From: Frischella japonica
Lineage (GTDB): Bacteria > Pseudomonadota > Gammaproteobacteria > Enterobacterales > Orbaceae
Reading direction: 5' to 3'
Length of the DNA: 64,000 bases
Assembly (NCBI RefSeq): GCF_014489845.1
Contig: NZ_JABURY010000006.1
Location: 372,001 to 436,000, forward strand
Shown here: in pieces, positions 28,511 through 38,988 of the stretch
Layout: every line of letters begins with the position of its first letter
How positions within the stretch are numbered: the first letter of the stretch is position 1
The notes under the pieces: generated by a model
The model's database searches: none
The model's input: the letters and a program-made list of their open reading frames with translations, nothing else
Told to the model about the DNA's origin: nothing
Position numbers and translations under genes: made by a program

Positions 28511-28560
28511 GTAATCATATCTATAATTATTAGTTAACAATTGATTCCTAAATCAGATAC

Positions 28561-29388
28561 CTAATTATCATTGCCTTCAATTAACAATTTATATTCATTG
28601 TTATGGCGGATTGCTTTAGGTTGTTCATTCCACCAACTTTTTAATTCAATGGCGTTATTTTTGGCAAGCAACTGTTTGATTCTTGCTGTATAAGCGACAT
28701 GTTTTATTTTATCAAGTTGCTCTGTTGTATAAGCATTTGCTTTATACATTGAAGGTAATATTTCTATTAAAGCTTGATAGTCAGCACATTCATTGAATAA
28801 TAAATAAGCTAAGCGAAGTACTTCTCTGTTTCGAGGGTTTTCATCTAATAGTTTTTCAACATTCTCTTTTGCTGACTCATATAGTTGTGATTTTAGTTGC
28901 AATTTTAATTGTACTAAATGAAAAGCAAATTGATATTCAGGTGGACAAGGTTGTTTAATTTGTTCTAAATGATTGTTTGCTGACTTTAACTGATCATGAT
29001 TAATTTCAATTTGTGCAGCTTGTAGATGTGATAAGACTCGATTTTGTTTACATTTCGCACTTTTTTCTAGCAATTTAAGGGCCTTATCGTCTTCACCCGC
29101 TAATAAATAACCTTGGGCTTGTTCAAAGCGTTTTATGGCTTTTTTTCGTGAACTTATATTTACCCATTCACTAAACAATGTGTGTGAAGTAACAAGTGTT
29201 CTTAAGATGACAAAAAACACATAAAGTAACACACAGAATATTATTTCGATAATAACAAAAGCCGTTAGGCTCGTTGAAATGCGATAGCCGGCTACTTGGA
29301 ATAACACTGAGCCTTGATGATTAGCCAATAACGGACCAACAATGATACCAGCAATGAGTACTAAAAAAATAATCAATATACGTAACAT
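28561..29388 (-). CDS. hemY: HemY protein, short form
   Basis: An inner-membrane protein with two N-terminal helices (about 2-22 and 40-63) followed by TPR-like helices; in proteobacteria it accompanies heme synthesis genes. At 275 residues it lacks about the last 120 residues of E. coli HemY (398). No frameshift or continuing frame is seen after the stop, so this is a genuine short version and not an obvious break. It starts 9 bases after hemX with a GGAG site; the order is hemC-hemD-hemX-hemY. Confidence 0.88.
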   Translation of the reverse strand: MLRILIIFLVLIAGIIVGPLLANHQGSVLFQVAGYRISTSLTAFVIIEIIFCVLLYVFFVILRTLVTSHTLFSEWVNISSRKKAIKRFEQAQGYLLAGEDDKALKLLEKSAKCKQNRVLSHLQAAQIEINHDQLKSANNHLEQIKQPCPPEYQFAFHLVQLKLQLKSQLYESAKENVEKLLDENPRNREVLRLAYLLFNECADYQALIEILPSMYKANAYTTEQLDKIKHVAYTARIKQLLAKNNAIELKSWWNEQPKAIRHNNEYKLLIEGNDN

Positions 29389-29397
29389 CGCTGTCTC

Positions 29398-30828
29398 CTA
29401 ATTTGCTAACATTGCACGAACACGTACTTGCATCAATTTGTTCAATTCATTATAACTAGCAAGCTGCTGAGGGACATTTTCATTACTGATGGTTTGTTGT
29501 TGTAATGATTTAAGTTCATAAGAGAATGCTTGTACCGCGCTAGCATTTTTATCAAAGTAGATATTTGTCCATTTTATTGCATCATTCAATGCATGTTGAT
29601 AGATTGTTTCTTGATGTCGAGGAACGGCTTGCGCTGCAATTAATAATCTTAATTTAATATTTTCTCTTAAATAGGGCGCTTGTTCTGGCAGGAGAATAGC
29701 ATTGTGCTCTTGGCATTGATTAAGCAATTCTTTATCTTGACCAGCATTAGTAATACACTCATTGAAACTATCGTATTTTTCCACTTGAATAAATTTATTG
29801 AAAAAAGATTGTGAACTTTTAACTAAATTCTGATACCAATCAGCAATCGAAAAGGAAATACTCGTATCGTTAGCATTATGTTGAGAAGTCACTGAAATTT
29901 CATTATTATCTGCTGTCATTTCAATATTGTGATAGTGATCGACTAATGGCAATTGGTTGATCGTGTTAGTTAGATTCATCAATTTAAGCACAATCCCATC
30001 AAGATCGGTAAAACTAATTGTCGCCAATGAGGCAATATCTTGGTTTATTGCTTGTCTGGCTGGCAATAAACTTGGATCATTGGCTTGGGCAAGACTCATA
30101 TCGGCATTTTTAAGTAATAGACGAGCTGTGGTATAGTCTTGATCATTCCATATTTTTCGGCCGGCTAAATTGACGTAATAGTTAGCTTGTGAAATAAGCC
30201 AAATATTATTATCTGAGGTTGATAATGCCGCAATACGTTCATTTAAATGCTCAATGTTTTGTTCCGCAACTTGCACGGTGTTACTAATTTGGGACATAAA
30301 TTTTTGTTGTGATTGTGCTTGCGTAGTTAGTTGCTGATCAACTTTTTGAGTCAGTTCATTTAGTTGCTGATTTTGTTGTTCAGTTAAACTTGCTAATTTA
30401 TGATTTACAAAATCAAGGAGCGATTGGGATATGGATTGTTCTAAAGAAGATAATTTTAATTGTAATTGTTCAATAGTTTGTGTTTGTTGTTTAGCTTGTT
30501 CATGAGCATGGTAATAGAGAAAACCACCTAAACCAAGCGTTAAACCGATAGCGACAAGTGACAGTTTAGAGATAGGTGTTTTGATGGTCGTTCTTTGCTT
30601 TGGTTGGCTTGTCTGTTGTTTAGGTAATGAGTTATCACTATTTTTATCTGCCGGTATATCGGCATCAGTTTGTCGAGTTGGTTTCTTCATATCTTGCTGC
30701 TCTATAATGGATGGTTGCATTGGTTCGGCATGATTTAATTTTGTGTTAATGACGGTACTGATATTCGAAAGTGTTGCATTAGCACTAACCAAATATATCT
30801 TTGACGATGAGATTTTGTTTTTTACCAT
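29398..30828 (-). CDS. hemX: HemX-like inner-membrane protein
   Basis: Often mislabelled a uroporphyrinogen-III methyltransferase, HemX has no methyltransferase motifs and its role in heme synthesis is unclear. The protein has 476 residues: a Gln/Thr/Pro-rich cytoplasmic head (about 1-85), one membrane helix (LSLVAIGLTLGLGGFLYYH), a Gln-rich coiled coil to about 200, and the conserved periplasmic domain with LISQANYYVNLA and DYTTARLLLKNAD. The head is longer than in E. coli (393 aa). It starts 8 bases after hemD. Confidence 0.88.
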   Translation of the reverse strand: MVKNKISSSKIYLVSANATLSNISTVINTKLNHAEPMQPSIIEQQDMKKPTRQTDADIPADKNSDNSLPKQQTSQPKQRTTIKTPISKLSLVAIGLTLGLGGFLYYHAHEQAKQQTQTIEQLQLKLSSLEQSISQSLLDFVNHKLASLTEQQNQQLNELTQKVDQQLTTQAQSQQKFMSQISNTVQVAEQNIEHLNERIAALSTSDNNIWLISQANYYVNLAGRKIWNDQDYTTARLLLKNADMSLAQANDPSLLPARQAINQDIASLATISFTDLDGIVLKLMNLTNTINQLPLVDHYHNIEMTADNNEISVTSQHNANDTSISFSIADWYQNLVKSSQSFFNKFIQVEKYDSFNECITNAGQDKELLNQCQEHNAILLPEQAPYLRENIKLRLLIAAQAVPRHQETIYQHALNDAIKWTNIYFDKNASAVQAFSYELKSLQQQTISNENVPQQLASYNELNKLMQVRVRAMLAN

Positions 30829-30836
30829 AATAACAT

Positions 30837-31604
30837 TTAACCTAAAGAGTTTGCCATTGTTACATTATGATGTAGAGTGGAAATCGCGCTCAACAAATTT
30901 TGATTGTTGGCATTTTGCGCTAAGTGAATTTTATTCCATCCTAGTGTTTTTGCGAATTGTTTAATTCGCATGCTGCTGACAATTAATATTAATTGCTGTT
31001 TTTGTTTTTCAAAACAATATTTTTCGATCTCTAACAAATGTGCCACGCTCGTTACTACCAAAATGTTAATATTAGACAATGTATCGATGTAGTCGTCAAG
31101 TACAGTAATGGGGTGTATTATTCTATCTTTATGATAAATATATATATTTTCAACATTTGTTACTAGCAATGATAAACGATCTTTGAGCAAAGTACGCCCA
31201 TTGGTGCCACATAAAATAAGTATTTTTTGTCGAAGTAGGGGTCTTGGTTGCATAGTTAAAAACTCGAATAATCCTTCACTGCTTTCGTCAGTTGACGGTG
31301 ATTCGACGATTTGCTGAGTTAACAGGCTAAAGCGAGTTGCAGTTTGCTTACCTACCGCACAATAGCGAATGTGGGGCGGAAATTTAATCGTTGTTTGGTA
31401 TTGATTAATCATTTCAATAACTTGTGAAGAAGTGACAATCACTACATCATCTGCTTTTAAGGTATTAAGATGATTTTGTAGCGTTTTTGCATCAATTGCT
31501 GCGGTGATGTTAAACAAGGGTAAATGTTGGGCAACAAAACCCTTTGCCTGACAGAGGGCCATTAATGATTCACCGTATGGTGAGGGACGCGTAATAATAA
31601 TCAT
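30837..31604 (-). CDS. hemD: Uroporphyrinogen-III synthase
   Basis: Cyclises hydroxymethylbilane with inversion of ring D. The 255-residue protein has the weakly conserved two-domain HemD fold. The N-terminal IITRPSPYGESL, central VIVTSSQVI and YCAVGKQTA, and second-domain LILCGTNGRTLL and VVTSVAHLLEI match the family. It sits between hemC and hemX with short gaps, which is as informative as the sequence given how divergent HemD proteins are. Confidence 0.93.
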   Translation of the reverse strand: MIIITRPSPYGESLMALCQAKGFVAQHLPLFNITAAIDAKTLQNHLNTLKADDVVIVTSSQVIEMINQYQTTIKFPPHIRYCAVGKQTATRFSLLTQQIVESPSTDESSEGLFEFLTMQPRPLLRQKILILCGTNGRTLLKDRLSLLVTNVENIYIYHKDRIIHPITVLDDYIDTLSNINILVVTSVAHLLEIEKYCFEKQKQQLILIVSSMRIKQFAKTLGWNKIHLAQNANNQNLLSAISTLHHNVTMANSLG

Positions 31605-31640
31605 ATATTTCCTGATATGATAATCATGAATATTATCTGA

Positions 31641-32561
31641 TTAATTCGTTCTAAGCAGCTTGCTAGCGCCGCGTTTAAGTAATTGCTGTGCTAATGTCAT
31701 GCCTAAATCTTGTGCTTGCCGTTTTTTGCCAACAACATGTGCTAATATCATTTGATCACCGTCTAAACTTCCAACTAACCCATGTAATTCAAGTTGATCA
31801 CCGTTTAGTTTTGAGTGAGCAGCAATTGGTACCTGACAACCACCTTGAAGATGAAAATTCATAGAACGTTCAGCAATAATTTGATAGCGTGTATCCTCAT
31901 CATCTAGGGGGTTAAGAAGTGATGTTATACGCTTATCATTTACGCGTGTTTCAATACCGATAGCGCCTTGTCCAACGGCTGGCATCATTAATTCAATAGG
32001 TATGTATTGTTTAATTCGTTCGGTTAAATTAAGGCGTTTTAAGCCAACTGCTGCAAGTACTATAGCATCATATTCGAGATTATCCAATTTAGCTAGTCGT
32101 GTTCCCACATTACCTCTTAAATCTTTGATTTTTAAGTGTGGATAGCGTGCTTTGAGCTGACATTGTCGACGTAAACTTGAAGTTCCAATGGTTGCTCCTG
32201 GTGGTAATTCATCAAGATGCTGATAACAATTTGATACCAAGGCATCTCTTACTTCGTCTCGTTGACAAATTGTCGTTAACACTAAACCATAAGGCAATTC
32301 AGCCGGAATATCTTTAATAGAATGAACCGCAATATCTGCTTCACCATTTAATAACGCAAGCTCGAGTTGTTTAACGAACAGTCCTTTACCGCCAATTTTT
32401 GCAAGTGGACTGTCAAGTAATACATCACCTTGAGTCACCATCGGAATTAATTCGACTGCTATACCAGGGTGATGATTCATCAATTGTGCTTTCACATAAT
32501 TGGCTTGCCATAGTGCTAATGGGCTCTTGCGGGTGGCTATTTTAATAGTATGATGCGGCAC
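31641..32561 (-). CDS. hemC: Hydroxymethylbilane synthase (porphobilinogen deaminase)
   Basis: Polymerises four porphobilinogens into hydroxymethylbilane. The dipyrromethane cofactor-binding Cys242 lies in GGCQVPIA, the same number as E. coli Cys242. [17 protein letters not shown] (catalytic Asp), GTSSLRRQ and [10 protein letters not shown] are all present. At 306 residues it is close to E. coli (313). First gene of hemCDXY; the neighbouring adenylate cyclase gene of E. coli is absent. Confidence 0.97.
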   Translation of the reverse strand: MPHHTIKIATRKSPLALWQANYVKAQLMNHHPGIAVELIPMVTQGDVLLDSPLAKIGGKGLFVKQLELALLNGEADIAVHSIKDIPAELPYGLVLTTICQRDEVRDALVSNCYQHLDELPPGATIGTSSLRRQCQLKARYPHLKIKDLRGNVGTRLAKLDNLEYDAIVLAAVGLKRLNLTERIKQYIPIELMMPAVGQGAIGIETRVNDKRITSLLNPLDDEDTRYQIIAERSMNFHLQGGCQVPIAAHSKLNGDQLELHGLVGSLDGDQMILAHVVGKKRQAQDLGMTLAQQLLKRGASKLLRTN

Positions 32562-32656
32562 AAAATTTCCTTCTCGAACGACTAAAATTTAACATATCCT
32601 TTATAGCGTTACAGGATAACTTCCATAATATTTTTGACATAATTTATATCTCATCA

Positions 32657-32676
32657 GACCATTAGTTTTCATGGTC
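32657..32676 (-). terminator. Weak hairpin between purB and hemC
   Basis: GACCAT (32657-32662) and ATGGTC (32671-32676) with an 8-base loop lie just past the purB stop. No good U-tract is present, so function as a terminator is uncertain. Confidence 0.35.
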
Positions 32677-32696
32677 AGAGAGTAGATTTTACTGAG

Positions 32697-34082
<1,386 letters not shown>

Positions 34083-34124
34083 TCAAATTAATCATGTTAA
34101 TTTGAATTATTTTGAAAATTAGTT

Positions 34125-34763
34125 TTATTGTTGCAAAAGAACCTTGGCTGTATTGATGATCTTTTTTCTAGCAAATAAGAAATGCCACCGATTACCACCG
34201 ACTTGATACCATAATACAGCCGCTCTAACACAACCAAAAAGCGCACTACGAACTTTTGCCTGGATTAAAGAGTTTTGTAAATATTCAATTTTACCTTTTA
34301 CTCGAATTTTTGTGGTTAACGGACTAATGATATCTGTATATATACCAGCTAATGAATAGGATAATTGATCGTGCTGTGCTTGATGTTCATTGTCAAGTTC
34401 GTGGCCGTAAAGTGATTTTATCCGTTGTAAGCGTTGAGAAATTTGCTCAAGTTCATTGATTTTTTTTAACAATTTAACAGCGATACGTAATGTACTAAAA
34501 ATATAGTCCATTACTTCAAACTTTTCTTTATCTTGCTGATTACTCGATAATAATTGGATTAAGAATTCTAGGCCATCGCGAATATTAGCCAAGCCATCAA
34601 ATACCTCTTCTGTGCTTGTGGGCGAAGTATTTAAAATACTTTTCAACGAAGTGTTATATAAATGGGCATTACATTGGCCAGTGTTAGCCAATTGTGGTAC
34701 TAACAATGCACTTTGACAGATGCCAGCTAATGCGATAGTAATATGATGATATTTATCAGCCAT
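34125..34763 (-). CDS. hflD: High-frequency lysogenization protein HflD homologue
   Basis: A 212-residue membrane-associated helical protein; in E. coli it modulates lambda CII and lysogenisation. Typical parts are the N-terminal ALAGICQSALLVPQLA, a GLEFLIQLL helix and the C-terminal KVRSALFGCVRAAVLWYQVGG signature. It sits 30 bases after mnmA and before purB as in E. coli, which argues for a housekeeping role. The ancestral function is not known. Confidence 0.93.
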   Translation of the reverse strand: MADKYHHITIALAGICQSALLVPQLANTGQCNAHLYNTSLKSILNTSPTSTEEVFDGLANIRDGLEFLIQLLSSNQQDKEKFEVMDYIFSTLRIAVKLLKKINELEQISQRLQRIKSLYGHELDNEHQAQHDQLSYSLAGIYTDIISPLTTKIRVKGKIEYLQNSLIQAKVRSALFGCVRAAVLWYQVGGNRWHFLFARKKIINTAKVLLQQ

Positions 34764-34793
34764 GGTTTTCTCTTTATAATTTTTTATTGTTAG

Positions 34794-35936
34794 TTAGCGA
34801 AGCATTTCACCTTGACGTAATATTCTTTCTTCAATAATCCCCCCACCTAAGCAGACCTCATTCGAATAAAACACAGCCGATTGTCCTGGGGTCACGGCAG
34901 CAACAGGCTCATCAAATATAACTTCTATTTGCTGCTCATTAATAGGGTTGATCTGACAAGGAATATCTTGTTGACGATAACGGGTTTTTACTGTGCAACG
35001 TAAGCTTGTTGTCAGTGGTTGCCGATCTACCCAATGCAGTTGTCCGGCAATTAAGCCTCCGGAAAAAAGTGCAGGATGATCATGCCCCTGGGCTACAATC
35101 AATTCATTATGGGCGATATCTTTATCGACCACATACCAAGGTGTTTCGTCAGCATTTTTTAAACCACCAATGCCTAATCCCTTTCTTTGCCCTAATGTAT
35201 GATACATCAGACCTTGATGTTCACCAATGACTTCGCCATCAACGGTTCGAATAAAACCTGATTGTGCTGGCAGATAACGTGCTAGAAAATCACGAAACTT
35301 TCGTTCACCGATAAAACAAATACCTGTGGAATCTTTTTTGGTTGCAGTAACTAAATCAAGTTGTTCGGCAATTTTTCTGACCTGCGGTTTTTCCAGTTCA
35401 CCTACTGGAAATAATGATTTACTAATTTGCGTTTCACTCAAGGTATATAGGAAATAACTTTGATCTTTATTTTTATCTAATCCTCTAAGCAGTTCGACCT
35501 TGCCATTTTGTTCTCTTTTACGTACATAATGACCCGTTGCGATATAATCAGCACCAAGATCTTCAGCTGCGTAGTCAAGGAATGCTTTAAATTTAATCTC
35601 TTTATTACATAAAATGTCTGGATTAGGTGTGCGCCCTGCGCGATATTCAGCTAAGAAATGTTCAAAGACATTATCCCAATATTCTGCAGCGAAATTAATT
35701 GTGAGCAGTTTTATACCTAATTTATCACAAACAGCTTGTGCATCCGCCAGATCGGATGCTGCTGAACAGTATTCTTCATTATCATCTTCTTCCCAGTTTT
35801 TCATAAATAACCCTACAACATCATAACCTTGCTGTTGCAGTAAATAGGCTGAAACCGAAGAATCAACACCGCCAGACATTCCAACAATAACTCTAATCTT
35901 TGAATTCATAATATTACTAGTTTTATCTAATGACAT
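34794..35936 (-). CDS. mnmA: tRNA-specific 2-thiouridylase MnmA
   Basis: Installs the 2-thio group on U34 of tRNA-Lys, -Glu and -Gln, using sulfur relayed from IscS and the Tus proteins. PP-loop GMSGGVDSS at residues 19-27, catalytic Cys in NPDILCNKE near 112 and persulfide Cys in DSTGICFIG near 208 are present. Extended identity with E. coli is visible ([11 protein letters not shown]-type and [17 protein letters not shown] segments). The start is uncertain: ATG 35936 is used, but ATG 35909 gives a length closer to E. coli; neither has a strong ribosome binding site. Confidence 0.96.
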   Translation of the reverse strand: MSLDKTSNIMNSKIRVIVGMSGGVDSSVSAYLLQQQGYDVVGLFMKNWEEDDNEEYCSAASDLADAQAVCDKLGIKLLTINFAAEYWDNVFEHFLAEYRAGRTPNPDILCNKEIKFKAFLDYAAEDLGADYIATGHYVRKREQNGKVELLRGLDKNKDQSYFLYTLSETQISKSLFPVGELEKPQVRKIAEQLDLVTATKKDSTGICFIGERKFRDFLARYLPAQSGFIRTVDGEVIGEHQGLMYHTLGQRKGLGIGGLKNADETPWYVVDKDIAHNELIVAQGHDHPALFSGGLIAGQLHWVDRQPLTTSLRCTVKTRYRQQDIPCQINPINEQQIEVIFDEPVAAVTPGQSAVFYSNEVCLGGGIIEERILRQGEMLR

Positions 35937-36170
35937 AAATAATTTAATAAAAATACCGATAAAAAATTTCTAACGATTTTAGCATGAATGATTTAATAGC
36001 TGTATTTTATGTTGTAAAAAAGTCAAATTAATATAATCGTATATATTTATTAAAATTTGATCAAAACTATTTGGCGGTATCGTTCCGCCCAATAGCATTG
36101 TAATTTTTGTAGGTCAACATATAACATATGTTGTTAAAAATGCTAGTAATTTTTCACTTTTTTAAGAAGG

Positions 36171-36887
36171 TCATGAAAGATCTTTTAAAATAGCAATGAC
36201 CTTTCCGATAATTTTTAATTCTTGCTCGCTATTAGTTTTATCGATTTGAATTGACTGATATTTGTCGTTATCGGATATCAGTAAGAAATATTTTCCATGA
36301 TTTTGTATTCTTTTTACACTCAATGCATCACCATATTCAATGATATACAGATAACCATCAAACAATTCCGTATTACCTGTATCTATAATAATCGTGTCAT
36401 TATTGTTAATAGTGGGAACCATTGCATCACCTTTTGCCCAATAAAAATAAAGGTCATTTGGATTAAAATCATGCGATTTAATACATCTCAAATCAAATGG
36501 CATTCTATTCATAACTTGATATCTAATATTATGAGGTACTGCTTTATTGGTTGAATTTTTAGGAAAAGGATAAACAGGAATAGAGATGATTTTAGTTGTT
36601 TGTTCATCCATTAATAGGCGACATTCACCTTTTCCTGTGGCTAACCATTCAATTGGTACATTACAGCTTTTGGCAATTTGTGCTAATCGATTTAATGAAG
36701 GATAGGTTTTACCTGAAAGGTAATCTCGAATTACTGCTTCAGACATCCCCACCTTTTTGGCGAAAGCATTACCAGACATCCCTTCTTGAGCAAGTGAGAG
36801 TCTATTCTTAAATTCAATAACTCCAGTGTCTTCTAAAAGCCTCTTCTTTTCATGACCAAACGATGTTATTTTTATATTTTCACTCAT
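36171..36887 (-). CDS. Phage-type repressor: XRE helix-turn-helix plus inactive S24/LexA-like domain
   Basis: Residues about 25-85 form a helix-turn-helix (GNAFAKKVGMSEAVIRDYLSG). Residues 130-235 form an S24 peptidase-fold dimerisation domain. The position of the nucleophile Ser is Ala155 (KGDAMVPTI) while the partner Lys192 (SVKRIQ) is kept, 37 residues apart as in LexA. Autocleavage should therefore be impossible, and SOS induction by RecA is not expected. It is divergent from a Mu Ner-like gene across a 176-base region full of operator-like repeats. No integrase, transposase or structural phage gene is near, suggesting a leftover or adopted immunity switch. Confidence 0.85.
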   Translation of the reverse strand: MSENIKITSFGHEKKRLLEDTGVIEFKNRLSLAQEGMSGNAFAKKVGMSEAVIRDYLSGKTYPSLNRLAQIAKSCNVPIEWLATGKGECRLLMDEQTTKIISIPVYPFPKNSTNKAVPHNIRYQVMNRMPFDLRCIKSHDFNPNDLYFYWAKGDAMVPTINNNDTIIIDTGNTELFDGYLYIIEYGDALSVKRIQNHGKYFLLISDNDKYQSIQIDKTNSEQELKIIGKVIAILKDLS

Positions 36888-36918
36888 TTTTCATCCATCT
36901 TGTATAAGTTTATTTGTG

Positions 36919-36967
36919 CTTTTTTATGTAAAAAAGTGTATTTTTTTGTTTAAATTCGTTTTTTTGT
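36919..36967. promoter_or_regulatory. Operator-like repeats between the repressor and ner-like genes
   Basis: CTTTTTTA-TG-TAAAAAAG is a perfect palindrome (36919-36936). Two direct copies of TTTTTTTGT follow at 36941-36949 and 36959-36967, 18 bases apart. Their spacing near two helical turns and their place between divergent regulatory genes suggest binding sites for the repressor, Ner, or both. This is an inference from layout. Confidence 0.5.
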
Positions 36968-37063
36968 GTGGTATTCTTTGGACTCGATTTATATTCATAC
37001 ATAGTTAATATTTTACAACGATAATCATAACTATATCTATATACACAATAAGAGGATCTCATA

Positions 37064-37279
37064 ATGGGAGTACAAGATCAAGATTGGTTACCTTCAAGAG
37101 TTGTTGGGGAAATCAAAATTAGAGGTGGAAGTTTGCGTGAATTGTCTCGTTCAAATGGTTTACAAGCTGATACCTTAAGAAATGCACTATATCGTCATTG
37201 TCCAAAATATGAAAAAATTATTTCTGAGTATTTAAATGTTCCTCTAGAAAAAATCTGGCCAAGTCGATATAAAAAATAG
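37064..37279 (+). CDS. Ner/Nlp family DNA-binding protein (Mu Ner-like)
   Basis: A 71-residue winged-helix-type protein of the Ner/SfsB family. DWLPSRVVGEIKIRGGSLRELS, NGLQADTLRNALYRH, PKYEKIISE and the closing WPSRY match Mu Ner in order and spacing. Ner of phage Mu shuts down the early and repressor promoters; the E. coli homologue SfsB/Nlp acts in sugar-gene regulation. AGAGG lies before ATG 37064. Paired head-to-head with the repressor as in Mu, but with no transposition genes. Role here unknown. Confidence 0.88.
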   Translation: MGVQDQDWLPSRVVGEIKIRGGSLRELSRSNGLQADTLRNALYRHCPKYEKIISEYLNVPLEKIWPSRYKK

Positions 37280-37396
37280 TGGTTGCACTATTTTTCTAAA
37301 TTTTTTATTTCTCTGTAAAATAGATTACTTTCGCTAGCTTAATTAATTATCTATTATCAATCTATTTTACACCTTACTAAAGTACTGAAGAATGGA

Positions 37397-37428
37397 TAAA
37401 GCAGTAAATAATTTTATTTACTGCTTTA
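37397..37428. terminator. Terminator between the convergent ner-like and tpiA genes
   Basis: A 13-bp perfect stem (37397-37409 with 37416-37428, TAAAGCAGTAAAT and its complement) encloses a 6-base loop. It lies 15 bases before the tpiA stop and is followed by TTTC on the plus strand. Probably serves both genes. Confidence 0.75.
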
Positions 37429-37443
37429 TTTCATAGAAAGGAT

Positions 37444-38208
37444 TTATTTTTTCGCTTTCGCGGCAGCTTTAACGATCACGGCAAACGCGTCCGCTTTTAG
37501 TGAAGCTCCGCCGACTAATGCACCATCAATATCTGGTTGAGTGAAAAGTTCAGCAGCGTTTTTATCATTTACAGATCCGCCATATTGGATAATGACTTTT
37601 TTCGCTACATCTGCATCAAGTTTAGCAATATGCTCACGAATAAATTTGTGAACAGCTTGTGCTTGCGCAGGTGTTGCCGATTTGCCAGTACCAATTGCCC
37701 AGATTGGTTCATAAGCAATCACTGCATTATCAAACGCTTTTACGCCAAGTAGGTTAATAATAGCATCAATTTGTTTAGCACAAACAGATTCTGTTTGACC
37801 CGCTTCATTTTCAGCTTCTGTTTCACCAATACATAAAACTGGAGTCAAATTATTCTCTTTTAATACAGCAAATTTTTGCGCGATAAATTGATCGGATTCT
37901 TTATGATAAGTACGGCGTTCTGAGTGACCAATAATCACATGAGTTACGCCAACTTCTTTAAGCATAGCAGCTGATATATCACCAGTATAAGCACCCGATA
38001 AGTGAGTATCAACATTTTGCGCACCAAGAATGAATTTTGAATCATCTAATAGTGTTTGTACATAATCTAAATAAACAACTGGAGGAGCAATTGCAACATC
38101 ACATCCTTCAACACCAGCAAGTTCTTTTTTTAGCCCTGTAACGAGATCTAAAGCCATTTGTTTACTGCCGTTGAGTTTCCAGTTACCCATAACAAGTGGT
38201 TTACGCAT
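37444..38208 (-). CDS. tpiA: Triosephosphate isomerase
   Basis: Interconverts dihydroxyacetone phosphate and glyceraldehyde 3-phosphate in glycolysis. The 254-residue TIM barrel has Lys in GNWKLNG, catalytic His in VIIGHSERR and Glu in [12 protein letters not shown], with the phosphate loop YGGSVN and GGASL. GGAG precedes the start. Codon use is richer in G and C than in neighbours, as expected for a highly expressed gene. Confidence 0.97.
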   Translation of the reverse strand: MRKPLVMGNWKLNGSKQMALDLVTGLKKELAGVEGCDVAIAPPVVYLDYVQTLLDDSKFILGAQNVDTHLSGAYTGDISAAMLKEVGVTHVIIGHSERRTYHKESDQFIAQKFAVLKENNLTPVLCIGETEAENEAGQTESVCAKQIDAIINLLGVKAFDNAVIAYEPIWAIGTGKSATPAQAQAVHKFIREHIAKLDADVAKKVIIQYGGSVNDKNAAELFTQPDIDGALVGGASLKADAFAVIVKAAAKAKK

Positions 38209-38306
38209 AAAAATTCTCCATTAATTGATTTTTAATAAGTGTAGATTTAAAAGGAATTGGTTATAATGGTGCTCATTATACACAAATATTATTGTTGAGG
38301 ATCAAT

Positions 38307-38552
38307 ATGTCTTTAGAAATACTAAACCAATTAGAAGCTAGAATTCAGCATACCGTTAATACCATAAAAACCTTGCAAGATGAGATTGATATTTATAAGC
38401 AAAAAAACAATGATTTAGAGCAATTGATCAATGACGAAGCTGAAGAAATGAAAAAATTACAAGCTGAAAATGAAAAGCTAAAACAAGAACAAAATCTTTG
38501 GCAAGAACGTATTTCTACGCTATTAAATAAAATTGGCGAAATTTCCCAATAA
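38307..38552 (+). CDS. zapB: Cell division protein ZapB
   Basis: An 81-residue, almost continuous coiled coil that stabilises the Z-ring through ZapA. The N-terminal MSLEILNQLEARI and the C-terminal WQERISTLLNKI match E. coli ZapB, with a clear heptad pattern in between. ATG 38307 follows GAGG; the TTG at 38292 would include the ribosome binding site. Divergent from tpiA. Confidence 0.93.
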   Translation: MSLEILNQLEARIQHTVNTIKTLQDEIDIYKQKNNDLEQLINDEAEEMKKLQAENEKLKQEQNLWQERISTLLNKIGEISQ

Positions 38553-38707
38553 ATGATTGGGAAAAATATAAGCATATTTTAAAGATAAAATAACACCAAT
38601 AATAATGCATGATTGAACCCCCATTAGGAGTTGGATTTGTAGTGCGTTAATTTTATTTTAAGTTAATTTAAAGTGTTATGTTTAAGGTATGAATTTATAT
38701 AAAATAA

Positions 38708-38777
38708 TCAGCGAAATTGTCATTATCATGATTTATTATGTTTCATGAAGTAATGCAAGATATTTCAATTTCGCTGA
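38708..38777. other. 70-base imperfect palindrome between zapB and ypfN
   Basis: Terminal arms 38708-38719 and 38766-38777 are exact 12-bp inverted copies (TCAGCGAAATTG). The inside continues as a second stem (CATTA/TCATGA against TCATGA/TAATG with a two-base bulge). It may be a double terminator for the convergent genes or a small REP- or MITE-like element; the right arm ends just before the ypfN stop. Confidence 0.6.
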
Positions 38778-38785
38778 AAGTAAAG

Positions 38786-38983
38786 TTATTGATTATTATC
38801 ATCCAACTTTTTGTTTGAAGATGTCTTTTCAGTTGGTGAATCATCATCGTAAGGAATAGGTTTTATATTTTTGTTTTTTAAATAATCTTTGAATGATGTT
38901 TTTTGCAAATCTTTAATCGTGTTGATAAAAATCCCCGCTAAGAATATAAGAATTAACCACCAGTAATTTTCTAGCCATTCCAT
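38786..38983 (-). CDS. ypfN: YpfN-type small membrane protein (UPF0370)
   Basis: A 65-residue protein with one N-terminal membrane helix (YWWLILIFLAGIFINTI) followed by DLQKTSFKDYLKNK and an acidic, hydrophilic tail. The layout and start (MEWLENYWW) match E. coli YpfN, and it directly follows dapE as in E. coli (5-base gap). Function unknown. Confidence 0.9.
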   Translation of the reverse strand: MEWLENYWWLILIFLAGIFINTIKDLQKTSFKDYLKNKNIKPIPYDDDSPTEKTSSNKKLDDNNQ

Positions 38984-38988
38984 AATAT

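Noticed and set aside
36171-37279. Complete prophage
   Set aside because: Only the repressor and Ner-like genes are present; the flanking genes (mnmA, tpiA) are core and no phage structural, integrase or transposase gene is seen.
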